In this document: in pieces, positions 45,790-57,390 of the stretch
How positions within the stretch are numbered: position 1 is the stretch's first letter
How the letters are laid out: the number at the start of each line of letters is the position of its first letter
NCBI GenBank assembly: GCA_035578175.1
Contig: JAQMRL010000003.1
Location: forward strand, 58,388,672 to 58,452,671
Origin: Catonia carolina
Taxonomy: Eukaryota > Arthropoda > Insecta > Hemiptera > Achilidae
Length of the DNA: 64,000 nt
Direction of reading: 5' to 3'
Notes under the pieces: model-generated
Seen by the model: the letters and a program-made list of their open reading frames with translations, nothing else
What the model was told of the DNA's origin: nothing
The model's database searches: none
Translations under genes and position numbers: made by a program

Positions 45790-47000
45790 GGCTACATCTT
45801 TTGTTTCTTTACCTGTTGATGAAAAGAAAACAGCCGACTCCAAAATAAATGAAATTACGAATAAATCAGGAAGTCAAACATGGAGACTAGTTTACTTAAG
45901 AATTCTGTAACTTTACCATGCCATCTTAAAGTACTGCTCTGTTCCTGAAGGTTTGCCTCTAGTGAGCTGTAGTGTCCAGTGTACCAGTCATTAATAAGTT
46001 CAGTTCAATACATTTTTGCCACTCTCATTAATAAATAATTAAATGTTCCATTTAGTTCTAATAGTAATTATTAGTTTTAAGTTTATACTATTTGTATTTG
46101 TGTGGCCCCTGTAAAGCCTTTTGTTTACCCTTTAAATCTGTGATACTGCCTTTTCATGTGAATTTTGTTTTCTTGGCTGTAATACAAGTTGTGGGATTTT
46201 TCTTCTCCCTAGTATAGAATAACAGGCGATGATAACCGCTCTGGTTTTTTTACCTTTAAAAAAACATTAATTATTCCACTATGTAGTCTGCAATGATGTC
46301 ATCGACTACAGTAATTTATACTAGCATTATTTTTTATTCCAAGCGACTCATCTCTCCTAAGCCACCAGTCCATTCAGTCCTCCAGGACAGGGGCAAAGCT
46401 TCGATAAAAGTATTTTATACTTTAATAAAATTTGGTTTTAAAGAAAACATAATCAATTAAACCACCATAGTATCAATTCGATTATTGAAGATTTTCAGGT
46501 TAATATAAAATGTTACATTCACTGTGAATGTTTCTGTACTTTTTTACAGGTGGCAGAGTAGAACTAAATAAGAATACTCTTAAGTTTTCTTTAACAAGAT
46601 TCCTCAAAAATATTATAAAATAGTAATGGTTGACATGAGGAGAAACACATAACATGAAAGAAGTTCATAATTCAAATTTTATTGAAAATTAACAATTTTC
46701 TTTCTACAAACAATATACTTATTTCTATTAATATCTATTAACATAAAAATACAAAACAAAACCTTTTTAACAGAAAATAAACACATACTGTAGGTTGTTG
46801 ATAATTACCCATGAATGACTAAACAGGTTAAACAATAATATAACTGAAATTTACTTAGTTTGGTTAAATTATATTCTTCTACAAATAAAAACTTGTAAGT
46901 AATGGGTTTGGGGATTTATATTGGTACAGAGAGTCAAAGCATTACATCAGTATCTTTCACATATTGGCCTCTGTTATCAGCAGACTAAAAAAATACCGAT
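45790..47000. other. No recognised gene
   Basis: Mixed AT-rich sequence. No coding pattern or repeat match was seen. Confidence 0.4.
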
Positions 47001-47005
47001 TTCTA

Positions 47006-47957
47006 TTTTTACTTTCTCTTGCCTATATGAATATATAGGAAGGAAAGTATTGTTTTCATGTCGATTTTTGGAAATCGAGTTTTCACCGGATCTATACGTT
47101 TTCAGACCCCCTGAACCCAAAAAACACGTTTTTAGCGATTGGTCTGTGTGTGTGTGTGTGTGTGAACAGAATATCTCAAGAACGGAACATCGTACGAACT
47201 TGAAACTTAAGTTACATACCACTACCGGACCCGACACGAACATTTTCATCAAAATCGGTCAACCGGAAGTAGTAGTTTATTGGTATAATTTTTCACTTTT
47301 TTGCGATTTTCTCAAAAACTGGTCCTACGATTTTTTTTAAAATCGCCTGGTTTACTAAATTTTTAATTCTCTACAAGATAGGGTAGGCGCCATGTTTGCT
47401 GAAATTCTGCGTGAGGCTGTTTTTACGTAAAAACGTTTTCTTTTTAAGATTGCGGCTTTAATATGCATTTTAGCGCAAAACGTTATATAATAAAAGTTGT
47501 AGAGAATTTAAAATTCTACAACTTTTATTTCAAACATTTTTTTGTATAACGCTTAGTTTAGCGGTAATTTGCGATTTTCTGTTTTTTTCTCACGAAAACG
47601 TGTGAAAAATTGATTTTTTAAAGATTTCGGCCTTAGAATGCATTTTACGACAAAAGTGTATATAATTAATTTTATAGGAAATTAAAAGATGTACAACTTT
47701 TATTTAAAGCATTTTTCTCTGCAGAGCCTAGTTTAGCGTGAAATAGTGATTTTCCGTATTTTTAAGCCAGACTGAGGTTGATTTTCATTTTGAGTGTTTC
47801 ACTCATGATTAAAATAAGGTTATGTTTATTGAGGTTAGTTTTTTGTTTATTTCTAATATTTTATTACTAATGTTAAATTATATTGTAAATTATTGGCATT
47901 GGCAAGAGAAAGTTGTGTGAGTGTTTCACACCAGATTTTTCCTTTTTGTTATGTATT
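47006..47957 (-). repeat. Palindrome-rich 950-bp repeat (family A), copy 2, inverted
   Basis: Complementary along its full length to 26786-27732, including the subterminal CTTTCTCTTGCC, a GT microsatellite at about 47143-47163 and the central GTTGTAGA hairpin. It is close enough that both copies share the same fine structure. A 139-codon frame crossing it (46921-47340) is incidental. Confidence 0.8.
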
Positions 47958-47959
47958 TT

Positions 47960-48734
47960 CTTGTTCGTTAGAACACGAAAATACATAACATTCAATAGGA
48001 GTAGGCTATCTTAAATCTTATATTATTTTTACTATTTCAGAAAGTAGTTATTTTACTGACTAATAAAAGCAGAAAAATAACTGCTAGTAATTCTAGTAAC
48101 TGTATAACAGAAATATTTATAATAATGCTAGTAACTACACAGTAAATACACTGTGTCTCTGCCACTACCTACACCAGCTGCATAGGCTTGAGCAGTTGAA
48201 CTTTATTAATAATAATTAATGAAAACAATATATTTTATAGAATTTATTGTCATCTGGTAATTTATAATAATTTTATTTCAAAATGCTGCAGCTTAGTTTC
48301 CACAGTGCAGTAACCATCTGTGTGCTTCTTAACTGATGCCAATGAGTGCATGAATGTCACTGATGGACTCATCTTATGATAACGGAAAGGAAACTTTTGG
48401 GATACATTTACATATGGCAATAAACAATAAGCATTCAATATTTCTGAATTTTATTATTTCTGTTTCATTACACTCTCAAAAAATAATGCATTAACACTTC
48501 TGTAATTCAAAAACTCTGTTGGTTCCATTAACTCAAAATATCCCAACTCCAAAAACCAGTTAAAAATATTATACATTAGAAAAAGTAATAAACAAGTTAT
48601 TCAAAAATAAGACAACATAATCTTATAGCTAAGAATTCACATTATATACAACTAAAAATTAACACCTTCTTTAAAAATCTGAAAAATTATACAGCGCCTT
48701 TAAAATTTGTTTATTTTTTAATTCTAAGGTAAAT
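47960..48734. other. No recognised gene
   Basis: AT-rich DNA upstream of the LINE insertion. Confidence 0.4.
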
Positions 48735-48748
48735 AAAATAACTAACAT

Positions 48749-49092
48749 GAAGCTGATTGGTCCACGTCCTACCCCTGGATAGCTGCCATTGCAGTGAACT
48801 GAGCATCAGCAAAACGCCGAGTGTCGGGCAGCGGTTAAGTAACCTGACAGACTATAGAAGGCCAACGGCTAAGGGCGGATGAACCTTCTATGGGAAGGGT
48901 GATAGACCCTTAGTGGAGGAAATGCTACTAAAATCTATAACTGTAGGTGTCTGTACCCAGAATGGGCGGCCTACGGGCAGCGTCTGTTCCCCATGTTAGG
49001 GGCGGCTGGCTTAAAACCTCCAGGCTCACAACCTGGTTGTATGATCGGGTAGACTTGTCTGCCCCAAACTAAACTCACAAGTTGTTTAAAGC
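48749..49092 (+). promoter_or_regulatory. 5' UTR / internal promoter region of the LINE
   Basis: 344 bp between the target-site duplication and the first ATG of the long frame. A TAA at 49087-49089 closes the frame just upstream. LINEs carry their promoter internally in this position. Some related families have a self-cleaving ribozyme here. I did not establish one. Confidence 0.45.
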
Positions 49093-51555
49093 ATGATGTA
49101 CACGACGCATGAAAGCACTACTCCAGGCAGCAGCCCTTCAGGTGAATCTGCCATCGACCCAAGGTCGATGCAAGAGGTCAAGGATTCTGGAGAACCTCAA
49201 CACATGCAATGCGAGTCGGAGCGCTCAAAATCACTTAGATTCAAAAGGCCCTTTTACACAGCAACACTTAACGTCAACTCACTCATCAAAGTGGGTAAAC
49301 TCAAACAACTGGATATGCTGCTGGGCAAACACAACATACAAATCGCCGCCGTGCAGGAGACTAGGTTTGCCGACGAAGAAGTCACCGAATATGGTGACTA
49401 CAGAATATATAAAGGCAAACCCGCCAAACCAGTCTGTCAGACCAAAAAGAACAAAGCCGGTAACCTGATGATGTTCGGAACAGCCTTCCTGGTGAGCAAG
49501 CGAATAACCCCGCACGTAGTGGAATTCCACAGCAAATCCAACCGACTATCGCATCTCAAACTGCGATGCGGAAACAAGATGTACAACTTCATAAACTGCC
49601 ATGCCCCAATCAACGAAGACAACAGGAGGCACCCTGAAAAGATCGAAGCATTCTACGATCAACTAGAAACAACCCTAAACAAGATCCCCAGAAGGGAGGT
49701 GACAATAGTTCTGGGAGATTTCAATGGTCAGGTGGGCCGAGAACCCAAATACCAGAGGATAGTGGGGAAGTATCCAGGACACAGAAGAACTAACCAAAAC
49801 GGCCAACATCTTGTTCAATCATGCCAAACATACGACCTCAAACTAATGTCCACAAAATTCCGCAAACTACCCAGAAAGAGTAAGACATGGATACCAATAA
49901 ACCCCAACATGCATGAATTTCAACTGGATCATGTCGCGATAACATCCAGACACCAACAAGAAATCCAGAATGTGCGAGTAATTAGAGACGGAACATTCGA
50001 ATCGGACCACTACATGTCAAAGGTTAAAATAAGACCTCTTCCACTGGCAAGACCCGCCAGAACCCAGAAATCCAGGCCTAGATATAATAGACGAATCACG
50101 GAAGGGAACAAGGAGAAACTCATAGAAGCTCTGGAAAACAGCCCAGATAACTGGCTAGAACTTCAAAAGCGGATGACCGAGGAGGCAGAAAAACACGTGG
50201 GTTTTGAGCTTGGACACAGGAAGAACTGGTGGGATGAGAAATGCGAAGAAGCACTCCAAAATAGAACCACTAGTTGGATTAAATGGAGATCCTCCAAGAA
50301 GTTGCAAGACCTGGAAACCTTTAGACAATGCCGTAGGAACGCCTCCTTTATACTCCGCAAGCGGAAAAGACTCTTTGAAAAGCAATCCCTAGAGCAAATA
50401 GAACAGGATTTTGTTAAAAACAACAGCAGAGATTTCTATCAGAGCATCAAATCCAAGATAATGGGATATCAAGCGCCCAGTCTCTGTTTCGAAAACGAAA
50501 AAGGAGAGCTACAATTAAATGACAAAGCAAACTGCGAACTCTTAGCAGGTTATTTCGACAAATTACTGAACTGCCCACTACCACAAGGGGGAGATTACAA
50601 ACTCCTCAAGCGACCTGAAATACCCCCATACCCCTCACCTAGTGAAGAAGAGATCAGACGAGCTGTCTCGGAACTAAAAAACAATAAAGCCTCTGGTGAG
50701 GACGGAATAACAGCTGAGATACTTAAGTGGACACTCCCGAGCACTATAACCGGACTCCAAAAAATATTTCGAACAGTATGGCAAACACGAAAAATTCCAA
50801 AAGATTGGAAAACAGCGCTTATACACCCTCTACACAAGAAGGGAAACAAGAGGAACGTGAACAACTACAGAGGTATCTCACTGCTACCAGTTGCCTACAA
50901 GATCCTCTCCAAAATACTCCTATACAGGATCGAACCAATACTAGACAAACAACTGGGAGAATATCAAGGAGGGTTCAGAAAGGGCAGATCATGCCCAGAA
51001 CAGATTATGACACTCAAGAACGTACTAAAACAGAGAAGGGTCACAGCAAAAACAACAACGGTCGCCTTTGTTGATTTCAGGAAGGCGTTTGACTCAGTCG
51101 ACAGGAAGATATTGGATATCATTATAAGAAATCTAGGAACCCCAGACAGGGAAGCCGATATTATAAAGGACGCTCTAACGGGGACTTTCTCCAAGGTCAA
51201 ACTAAGACAGGAAATCTCAAAACCATTCGAGATTAAAACGGGAGTGAGACAGGGGGACGGACTCTCCCCTATACTCTTCAACTGCGTGCTGGAACAAATA
51301 GTTAGGGACTGGAGAAAGCGGATGCGGGAGGCGGCAATAGAGCCAATATATCTAGGATATAAGAAACAGGGACTCACAATAGATTGCCTGGCTTTCGCGG
51401 ACGACTTCGCCATAATAACCGACACTCTGGAGGAGGCAGCACAGGCGGTTAACCTACTGGAGGAAGTGGCCAACACAGTGGGTTTATATATATATATCGG
51501 CAGAAAAAACAAAGTTCATCACAAGCCACAAAACACAAGAGGACATCGAGACTAA
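49093..51555 (+). CDS. LINE endonuclease-reverse transcriptase, frameshifted at its C-terminal side
   Basis: The frame starts at 49093, after a short polar leader. The APE-type endonuclease (about residues 54-310) has E89 in AVQETRF, D209 and N211 in LGDFNGQVG and the SDH triad S304-D305-H306, all present. The RT follows: KKGNKRNVNNYRGISLLPVA (about 578-597), D661 in FVDFRKAFDSV, GVRQGDGLSPILFN (about 717-730) and the catalytic F768-A769-D770-D771. The correct frame ends at a TATATATATATA run at 51484-51497. The last 23 codons to 51555 are out-of-frame readthrough. A single ORF without RNase H suggests the RTE group. The core active sites are intact but the C-terminal domain is disconnected. 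Confidence 0.88.
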   Translation: MMYTTHESTTPGSSPSGESAIDPRSMQEVKDSGEPQHMQCESERSKSLRFKRPFYTATLNVNSLIKVGKLKQLDMLLGKHNIQIAAVQETRFADEEVTEYGDYRIYKGKPAKPVCQTKKNKAGNLMMFGTAFLVSKRITPHVVEFHSKSNRLSHLKLRCGNKMYNFINCHAPINEDNRRHPEKIEAFYDQLETTLNKIPRREVTIVLGDFNGQVGREPKYQRIVGKYPGHRRTNQNGQHLVQSCQTYDLKLMSTKFRKLPRKSKTWIPINPNMHEFQLDHVAITSRHQQEIQNVRVIRDGTFESDHYMSKVKIRPLPLARPARTQKSRPRYNRRITEGNKEKLIEALENSPDNWLELQKRMTEEAEKHVGFELGHRKNWWDEKCEEALQNRTTSWIKWRSSKKLQDLETFRQCRRNASFILRKRKRLFEKQSLEQIEQDFVKNNSRDFYQSIKSKIMGYQAPSLCFENEKGELQLNDKANCELLAGYFDKLLNCPLPQGGDYKLLKRPEIPPYPSPSEEEIRRAVSELKNNKASGEDGITAEILKWTLPSTITGLQKIFRTVWQTRKIPKDWKTALIHPLHKKGNKRNVNNYRGISLLPVAYKILSKILLYRIEPILDKQLGEYQGGFRKGRSCPEQIMTLKNVLKQRRVTAKTTTVAFVDFRKAFDSVDRKILDIIIRNLGTPDREADIIKDALTGTFSKVKLRQEISKPFEIKTGVRQGDGLSPILFNCVLEQIVRDWRKRMREAAIEPIYLGYKKQGLTIDCLAFADDFAIITDTLEEAAQAVNLLEEVANTVGLYIYIGRKNKVHHKPQNTRGHRD

Positions 51556-52282
51556 CATAGGAACATTGCAACAGGTCGAATCGTTTAAGTATCTGGGAGA
51601 ACACATCCACACAAACGGTCTGGATAAGCCCGGGATAGAGGAAAGAATACGGAAGATGTGGAACGCATTTAGGACAACACGAAGCGTATACAGCAAGAAG
51701 TGCATCTCCAAAAATGCTAAGAAGCGACACTATCACACGGTAGTCCAACCCGAAGCACTGTACGCCAGTGAAACGCTGCTTCTCAATAGGGGCCTCAGGA
51801 AGATTGAGGGATTGGACAGGAAGATAATACGGAAGATAATGGGGGGCAGGATGACCACGGAGGGATGGAGACTGCAGCACAACCAAGACGTGTATAAATT
51901 CTCAGAGAGCATAGTCTCACGGATGAGGAAGCGCAGACTGCTATTCTTTGGGCATCTCAGCAGGATGAGTGGCGATAGATTGGTCAAACAGGTATTCGAC
52001 TTTGTGAACCGGGGAAAGAAGAACTACACATGGGCCAAGGAAACTAAACTGGATCTGGAACAGATAGGATTAACACCGCGGGACACACAGGACAGAGAGC
52101 ACTATAGAGCAGTGATAAGGGAATCTGGGGCGATCGAGAGCAGGAGGATGCGCCGGGGAAATGGCGGCGAATGGTCAAGAGGAAAGGAGACACCAACAAA
52201 GCGCGAGAATGAAGGCGTTATGGGCCGAACGCAAGGGAAGCTGGCAAATACAGTAGGCCAGAGGGACAACTTGGTAACGTGA
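51498..52282 (+). pseudogene. C-terminal domain of the LINE protein, other frame
   Basis: Continues the same protein in the next frame, with AEKTKFITSHKTQEDIE right after the TA run. Next are a thumb and C-terminal region (VESFKYLGEHIHTNG, ALYASETLLLNRG, LLFFGHLSRMSG) and a basic tail to a TGA at 52280-52282. ESFKYLG, an ASETL-type segment and a GHL-x-RM motif are usual features of this part of the protein. No further break is visible. Confidence 0.8.
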
Positions 52283-52329
52283 TCCATAGCAGGTCAATTC
52301 GTGAACAAAAAAAAAATAACTAACATTCA

Positions 52330-54130
52330 TCTACAGAATAAACTTAATGATCTGATATTTAATAACTCTTGTTATGAACCCAGTAATGATTCATCCTTGT
52401 ATAGACTGGTATTAAAATAAATTACAATTCTGACTGATAACTGTTTACTAGAAAATGTATTTTTAGTTGAATATAAACTAATTTTATAATGATTCCATCA
52501 AAACAATAACATACATTTGTACATTGTTTAATCAATAAAAAAAAATTATTAAATTAACTTAAAATGACAGAAAGATCTCTAGAAGATTATCTATCTTAAT
52601 TAAATTTTATTTAAATATTAATTAATATTATGGAAGTGAACTGTTTGTTTAATATTAGTCAGACCTTGATAACATAAATATCAAAATTTCTGATTAGTGA
52701 AATAGTCCAAAAATATTCACAACAAACGGTTCAGTTGAATACCTTGAATCCTTTTTTTTTAACTAATAAAAGTTTTAAGAGTACAAAAAATGAAACCATG
52801 TTTAACTTATTTATTTATTAGAATATCACTAATTCATTATGCTATAGGCATTAGAAAACCAGACACATCACTTGTTGCAACTAGTTTAAATTGTTGAGAT
52901 TCTATAGAATTAATAAAAAATAAACATAAAAATATTCAGGTAAACTATAAAAATTCAGTTTACTAAATTGCTAAACAAGACAATGTAATATAATCAGATA
53001 AAAAGTAATATTTTACATAGAAGTAACATAAAGTAGGGGCAGACTGGCATAAGGTTGATTAGGTACAATCACTGAAGGGTCACGCAACCCAAAAAAATAG
53101 AAAATGAATCAAATATTTTAATATGACCACTCTGACAACGTAAAAAAACCACAAAATTTTAATTACCAAAATATATTTCCAAATTGATTTTATGATCCGA
53201 TTTATATAAAAATGTTTATGAAGTAGTTTTATTTATACATATTGAAACATAAAATGAAGTTTAAAATTTAATTATCTTATACTTACTAAGAAGGAACATG
53301 GCCTTTTAAGGGCTGGGCTAATTTGAAAACAATTTCTTCAATCAAATTTACAAATTTATTGTATAATGACCACTATTCCGACAAGATAAAAATAAAAAGC
53401 CTGTTAAAATTTTAAGTATAAAACTATACAACATTTATTTCAAACAAAATATCTTCTTACTTTAGATCTTCATGAGCATGAGTTTTTGTAAAACTCATGG
53501 GGATAGATTTGAGTACTGGTTCATCAAAGTTTTTTATCAGGATGTTATCTGGTCAAGATTAAAATTTAGGCCTTCATTTTGTTTGTTAGGTTTTTGATAA
53601 ATATGTATGTTAGAATATCAGAAACTGAAACAATATCCTCTGAATTAGATTTGACCTTACTCCTATTTAAAAATTTTTCACAATACAGGTCTTCTTATTA
53701 ATGATATGATTTAGCTTCTGCCAACCTTTTCCATGGTCTATCTCATTCTTTGCTGGCCCATCCCCGGGGTTTTTGGCATAATATTGTCTCGCTAAAAATT
53801 ATGAATAAACAAAATTAGATAAAACAAAAATCATGAGTAATTTTTTTTAGAAAAATGAGTTAAAAATCAGAGCAGGGGTATTTTTGGGCTGCATATCTGC
53901 GCTAAAATCACCAGGCAACCAGCCTGACCCTAACAGACAGCTATAGAAGATTTATAAAGCAAAACAGAATCACTAGCAAGCTAACTATCAGGGAAATTTT
54001 GAGAAATAACAGTTTATAGTGTCTTACAACTAACTACTCATACAACTTAACCTATATTGTGGTTTTTACATCACAGCCAAAATTTTATAAGTTTTCTATC
54101 ATGTCTATACAGTAGAAAACGGGAAAAACC
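52330..54130. other. No recognised gene; probable downstream flank of FANCI
   Basis: AT-rich DNA between the LINE and the FANCI stop codon. It probably includes the FANCI 3' UTR on the minus strand, but no convincing AATAAA was found close to the stop. Confidence 0.35.
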
Positions 54131-54135
54131 CTATT

Positions 54136-54231
54136 TTACTTGGTAACACGTCTTCGTTTCTTGGTAGGTGGTTCAGCTGGGGTTTGCTCCTCCTCCTCCT
54201 CCTCTGCGTCATCACTTACTGAAGCAGCAGT
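54136..54231 (-). CDS. FANCI: FANCI, last coding exon
   Basis: Minus strand, with a TGATTTTTTAG acceptor before the exon, then 31 codons and TAA at 54136-54138. The peptide ends in an acidic stretch of six Glu encoded by GAG repeats, then PPTKKRRRVTK, a likely nuclear localisation signal. Vertebrate FANCI also finishes with an acidic patch followed by a Lys/Arg cluster. FANCI pairs with FANCD2 as the DNA clamp of the Fanconi interstrand-crosslink repair pathway in the nucleus. The phase matches the exon at 56805-56903. Confidence 0.7.
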   Translation of the reverse strand, partial: TAASVSDDAEEEEEEQTPAEPPTKKRRRVTK

Positions 54232-54234
54232 CTA

Positions 54235-55260
54235 AAAAATCAAAAATAGATTAGAAAACTCATAAAACGTAAAATATGTACAATCTACTATCATTATAAT
54301 GAGTGGTTTACAAAAACTAGTCGTAATTCAAAACTTTGAAATCCCATTCCACCGAACATTACTCTAGACATGGTCTTCATAAATTCTGTTCAAGAAAGTG
54401 TTAATATATGTTCAACAACTGTCCACAAGTACACAAATTACAGTAATACTGTTCAATTTGCAGGGATTATGCTCTGCGAATAACAAAACCAAACCTGTAT
54501 CTAAATAGAGGGATTATGTTTGTCAACGAACAAAGATCGAAAACATTGTTCGTAATTTTTGTACACTACGATTAATTTAAAGAATGCACAGTGATCAGTG
54601 ACTTTTGGCTTCTTGCTGAATGAAATGATTATACAAACGCTGTGGTTGCCATTGAGTTATTTATCAAAACAGAACTGAGAGGTAATCTTTTTCAGTTTTA
54701 TCGTCAATCCAAATATTAAAATTTTTGCTGGTTTTTCAATGTTACAATCGCAACACAGATGTAAATTGGCTGACTAGAAAATGTTTTCTTTAGGGCTTGT
54801 CCGAACAGTTTCTTAGTTTATCTTAATGTACTGAACCATAAACCCAATTACTTTTAAGCTGATTGAGGAGTTGAATTTTTCAATGAAATATTCACAAATA
54901 AAACAGCATTTCTATTAAAATATACCACCAAAGTTGATTTGGATAAGTCCTACAGTATTTACACAATGGTGCATTTATAGCTTCTTTAAATTTTTTAACT
55001 GAACTCTGTTAATTTTATCTAATTAAATTATACATTTACTCAATAAACCTTAGTGAGTATTGTGCTGATAACAATGTTCTGTTCTACAGTTTTTAATATT
55101 TTGACAGTTTAAGAGGCAAGAGTGAATAATCAAAACTGAGAATGACAAGCAATTACCGTTCAAAAATATTTGAACTTGCCTGTGTGACATATTCATATTG
55201 TATGAATAAAACAGTACCATATCAATGGGAATGACATTTTTGTTCACTAACATTCCTGTT
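54235..55260. other. FANCI last intron, first part
   Basis: AT-rich intron sequence between the last exon and an inserted LINE remnant. I see nothing else in it. Confidence 0.4.
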
Positions 55261-55264
55261 ATTT

Positions 55265-55625
55265 ATTCATGTTAAAATTTCTTCTTTCTTTTCTTTAAGT
55301 GGGGATCCTATAGCTGCTGCCGCATACTGCACCTCAATCTTCACCTTGGTCTGTTCCACCAGTCCTTTATGCCGCATAGCCTCTCTTCCTCTGAATGGCT
55401 GGCTGGTAGTTAAAGATTCTTTTCGGCCACCTTTTCTCTTCCATTTGATGTACATGACCAAACCAAACCAATTGTTTTTTTCTATCCTTTATAATTGTAT
55501 TACACACCTCCGCTTAAGCCCTTACTTCTTAATTTCTCATATGTTCCAGCCGAGAGATTCTACCTGCTCTTCTCAAATAATCCATCTCCACTGCATTCAG
55601 CCTATTCTTGTTCCTCCTATTAACT
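55265..55625 (-). pseudogene. LINE C-terminal remnant inside the FANCI intron
   Basis: The minus strand gives NRLNAVEMDYLRRAGRISRL, KDRKKQLVWFGHVHQMEEKR and WPKRIFNY. The run NAVEMD-x-LRR...RISRLE...QL-x-W-x-GHV-x-RM is the C-terminus of a widespread arthropod endonuclease-RT. Stops and frameshifts are present. It is in the same strand orientation as the host gene. Confidence 0.65.
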
Positions 55626-55639
55626 AATATCAAAATGTA

Positions 55640-56375
55640 ATTGGAAGAAAAATTCCAAACCAATTTACTATTTTGTACATAGAAAGTTCAGTTAAAAGCC
55701 TTTCTACAAAAAAGTACAAGTTTTTGAATAAAACAGCCATATTTTGTCAGTTGTAAGAAACAATCATAGACCCAGCTGTCAAAACAGAACATCTACTGTA
55801 GTCAAAATTATTCAGTAATCTAAGTTAATGACTACTGGGTAAATTCAACTGAGTGTCTTGTTTCATCTGTAACCAAAACAATTATAGTGAAGCCAATTTC
55901 CTTCATTCAAAAAGCAATAGAAATGTTTCTACATGGTATCTCAGAGTTGTCAGTAAATACATTCTGATATTAGTGTACTAGGAAGTAGAGATGCAATTAG
56001 TAAAATTTTCATGAAACCATACAAATGGAATATTCTGAGTAGAATTCTCAAAGAATTAAATTTGAATTAACAGTAAAAGAAGAAATTAAAAATTTCAATA
56101 ATTATCAAGATTTTTGGCCAAATCTTCATAAAATTCAATATAAATTTGAATTTATTAATAAACTTGCCATACACAACCAGCAATACATTGGTTTCGTTGT
56201 TTCCAGAATTAGTACTTCTGCATTTGACAAGAATAAAGCTAGTTTACTAATTACGGAACAAAAAAAGGTCTGTTTTTCTTTACATAATGTTACTATTTCA
56301 ACTAACATTTCAGTAAGTAAAACAAAATAAAAATATCATGTGTTTTCAGTGATTGAAACACATTAAAACAACATT
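55640..56375. other. FANCI last intron, middle part
   Basis: AT-rich DNA with no feature I can support. Confidence 0.4.
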
Positions 56376-56377
56376 AA

Positions 56378-56758
56378 GTTGTTGTTTAGGTCATCAGCTG
56401 AAAGGCTGGTTTGAACCGCTAGAGGCTTTACTAAGTAAATGAGGAGTGTGGAGGTTTACAATTGCCTTCTTCACAGAGTGGAAAAGTATGCTTATCAGCA
56501 ATCCAGGCCCTCTGAAAAGCATCTACTTTCCACCCTGCAAATGACAACTTCACTTCATTCACCAAAGAGTCTGGCTAATATAATGAAATTCAGTACTCTG
56601 AGAGGAGATAACTTTGACTAGTATCTTTTACATCTGTACTTCTTTAAATACTTCAGTCATATAATTGGTTGACCATGTGATAGTAAATAGAACTATTTTT
56701 TGTAGCTTTGGATAGCAGATAGTTTGCAAATAATTTAACAATCCACCTGCCTGTTATG
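56378..56758 (-). repeat. 400-bp dispersed repeat (R400), copy 4
   Basis: Minus-strand copy close to full length, with the tail at 56378 (GTTGTTGTTTAGGTCATCAG on the plus strand) and the other end near CTGTTATG at 56758. It lies within the last FANCI intron, about 45 bp downstream of the exon's donor site. Confidence 0.7.
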
Positions 56759-56804
56759 TTAAAAACAAAAAAATATAAAACATAAAAATACACAATTTTC
56801 TTAC

Positions 56805-56903
56805 ATTATTTTGTCTTTCTTTTATGAACTTTTTTACTTTGTTCAAGTTGACTCTGAAATCCCTGGCTGTAGTTAATTTCAAATTGGTGGTCAACTGTGG
56901 ATC
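56805..56903 (-). CDS. FANCI: FANCI, penultimate coding exon
   Basis: 99 bases (33 codons, phase 0 at both ends) between a GGTTTTAG acceptor and an AATAAT|GTAAGA donor on the minus strand. The peptide contains NLKLTTARDFRVNLNKVKKF. The K-L-(S/T)-(T/S)-(S/A)-RDF segment is the conserved block near the FANCI C-terminus and was the main reason for the call. Confidence 0.75.
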
Positions 56904-57082
56904 CTAAAACCAAAAAAAAACATGTTATATGAGAAAATATTTACATCTGAATTACATAATTATGTAATACACTACAAACAGTTTAACCATACATTAAGAC
57001 ATTTTATTTATTAAATCAGATACATAACTGTTATAACACTAAATATCAATCCATTTTAATTAAGATTATTATAAAACTTATT

Positions 57083-57390
57083 GAAATATATACATTTTTA
57101 AACCACCTAAACGGTAATAGTAAACACTTATCACTGTTTGTAGTGCTTTCGTGTATCTTGTACACATCTTCAGTAATGCATTTTAAAATTTAAACTTCTC
57201 CTACCATAGCAGATAGGGAGTAGTCGATGCTTTTTCCTTATTTGCCATGGTAGGAGTAGGAAGTTTTAAATTTTAAATGTGTAAATTTTAAAATACATTA
57301 TTGAAGATCAGTAGAAGATACACGAAAGTGCTATAAACATTGGTAAGTTTACTGTAATTATATTCTGGTGGTTTAGAAATATATATTTAA
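57083..57390. repeat. Foldback element in a FANCI intron
   Basis: The left arm (about 57083-57208) and right arm (about 57247-57390) are inverted copies. AAACCACC/GGTGGTTT, GCACTTTCGTGTATCTT-like/AAGATACACGAAAGTGCT, TTTTAAAATTTAAA-like stretches and CTCCTACCAT/ATGGTAGGAG pair in order. The spacer is under 40 bp. There are no coding frames. It is unrelated in sequence to the foldback at 7698-7966. Confidence 0.75.

Larger units (their letters stand above)
48749..52312 (+). mobile_element. Full-length RTE-like non-LTR retrotransposon
   Basis: Flanked by a direct duplication, AAAATAACTAACAT at 48735-48748 and 52313-52326. The leading A bases overlap the 3' A-run, so the true length is 10-14 bp. 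The element of about 3.56 kb starts with a 344-bp GC-richer 5' UTR, encodes endonuclease plus reverse transcriptase, and ends in a poly-A run near 52305-52316. It is markedly richer in GC than its flanks. With an intact target-site duplication and complete 5' end, this looks like a fairly recent insertion. Confidence 0.9.

Noticed and set aside
46921..47340. 139-codon frame as a gene
   Set aside because: It lies across the inverted family A repeat and translates a GT microsatellite. The other copy does not keep an equivalent frame.
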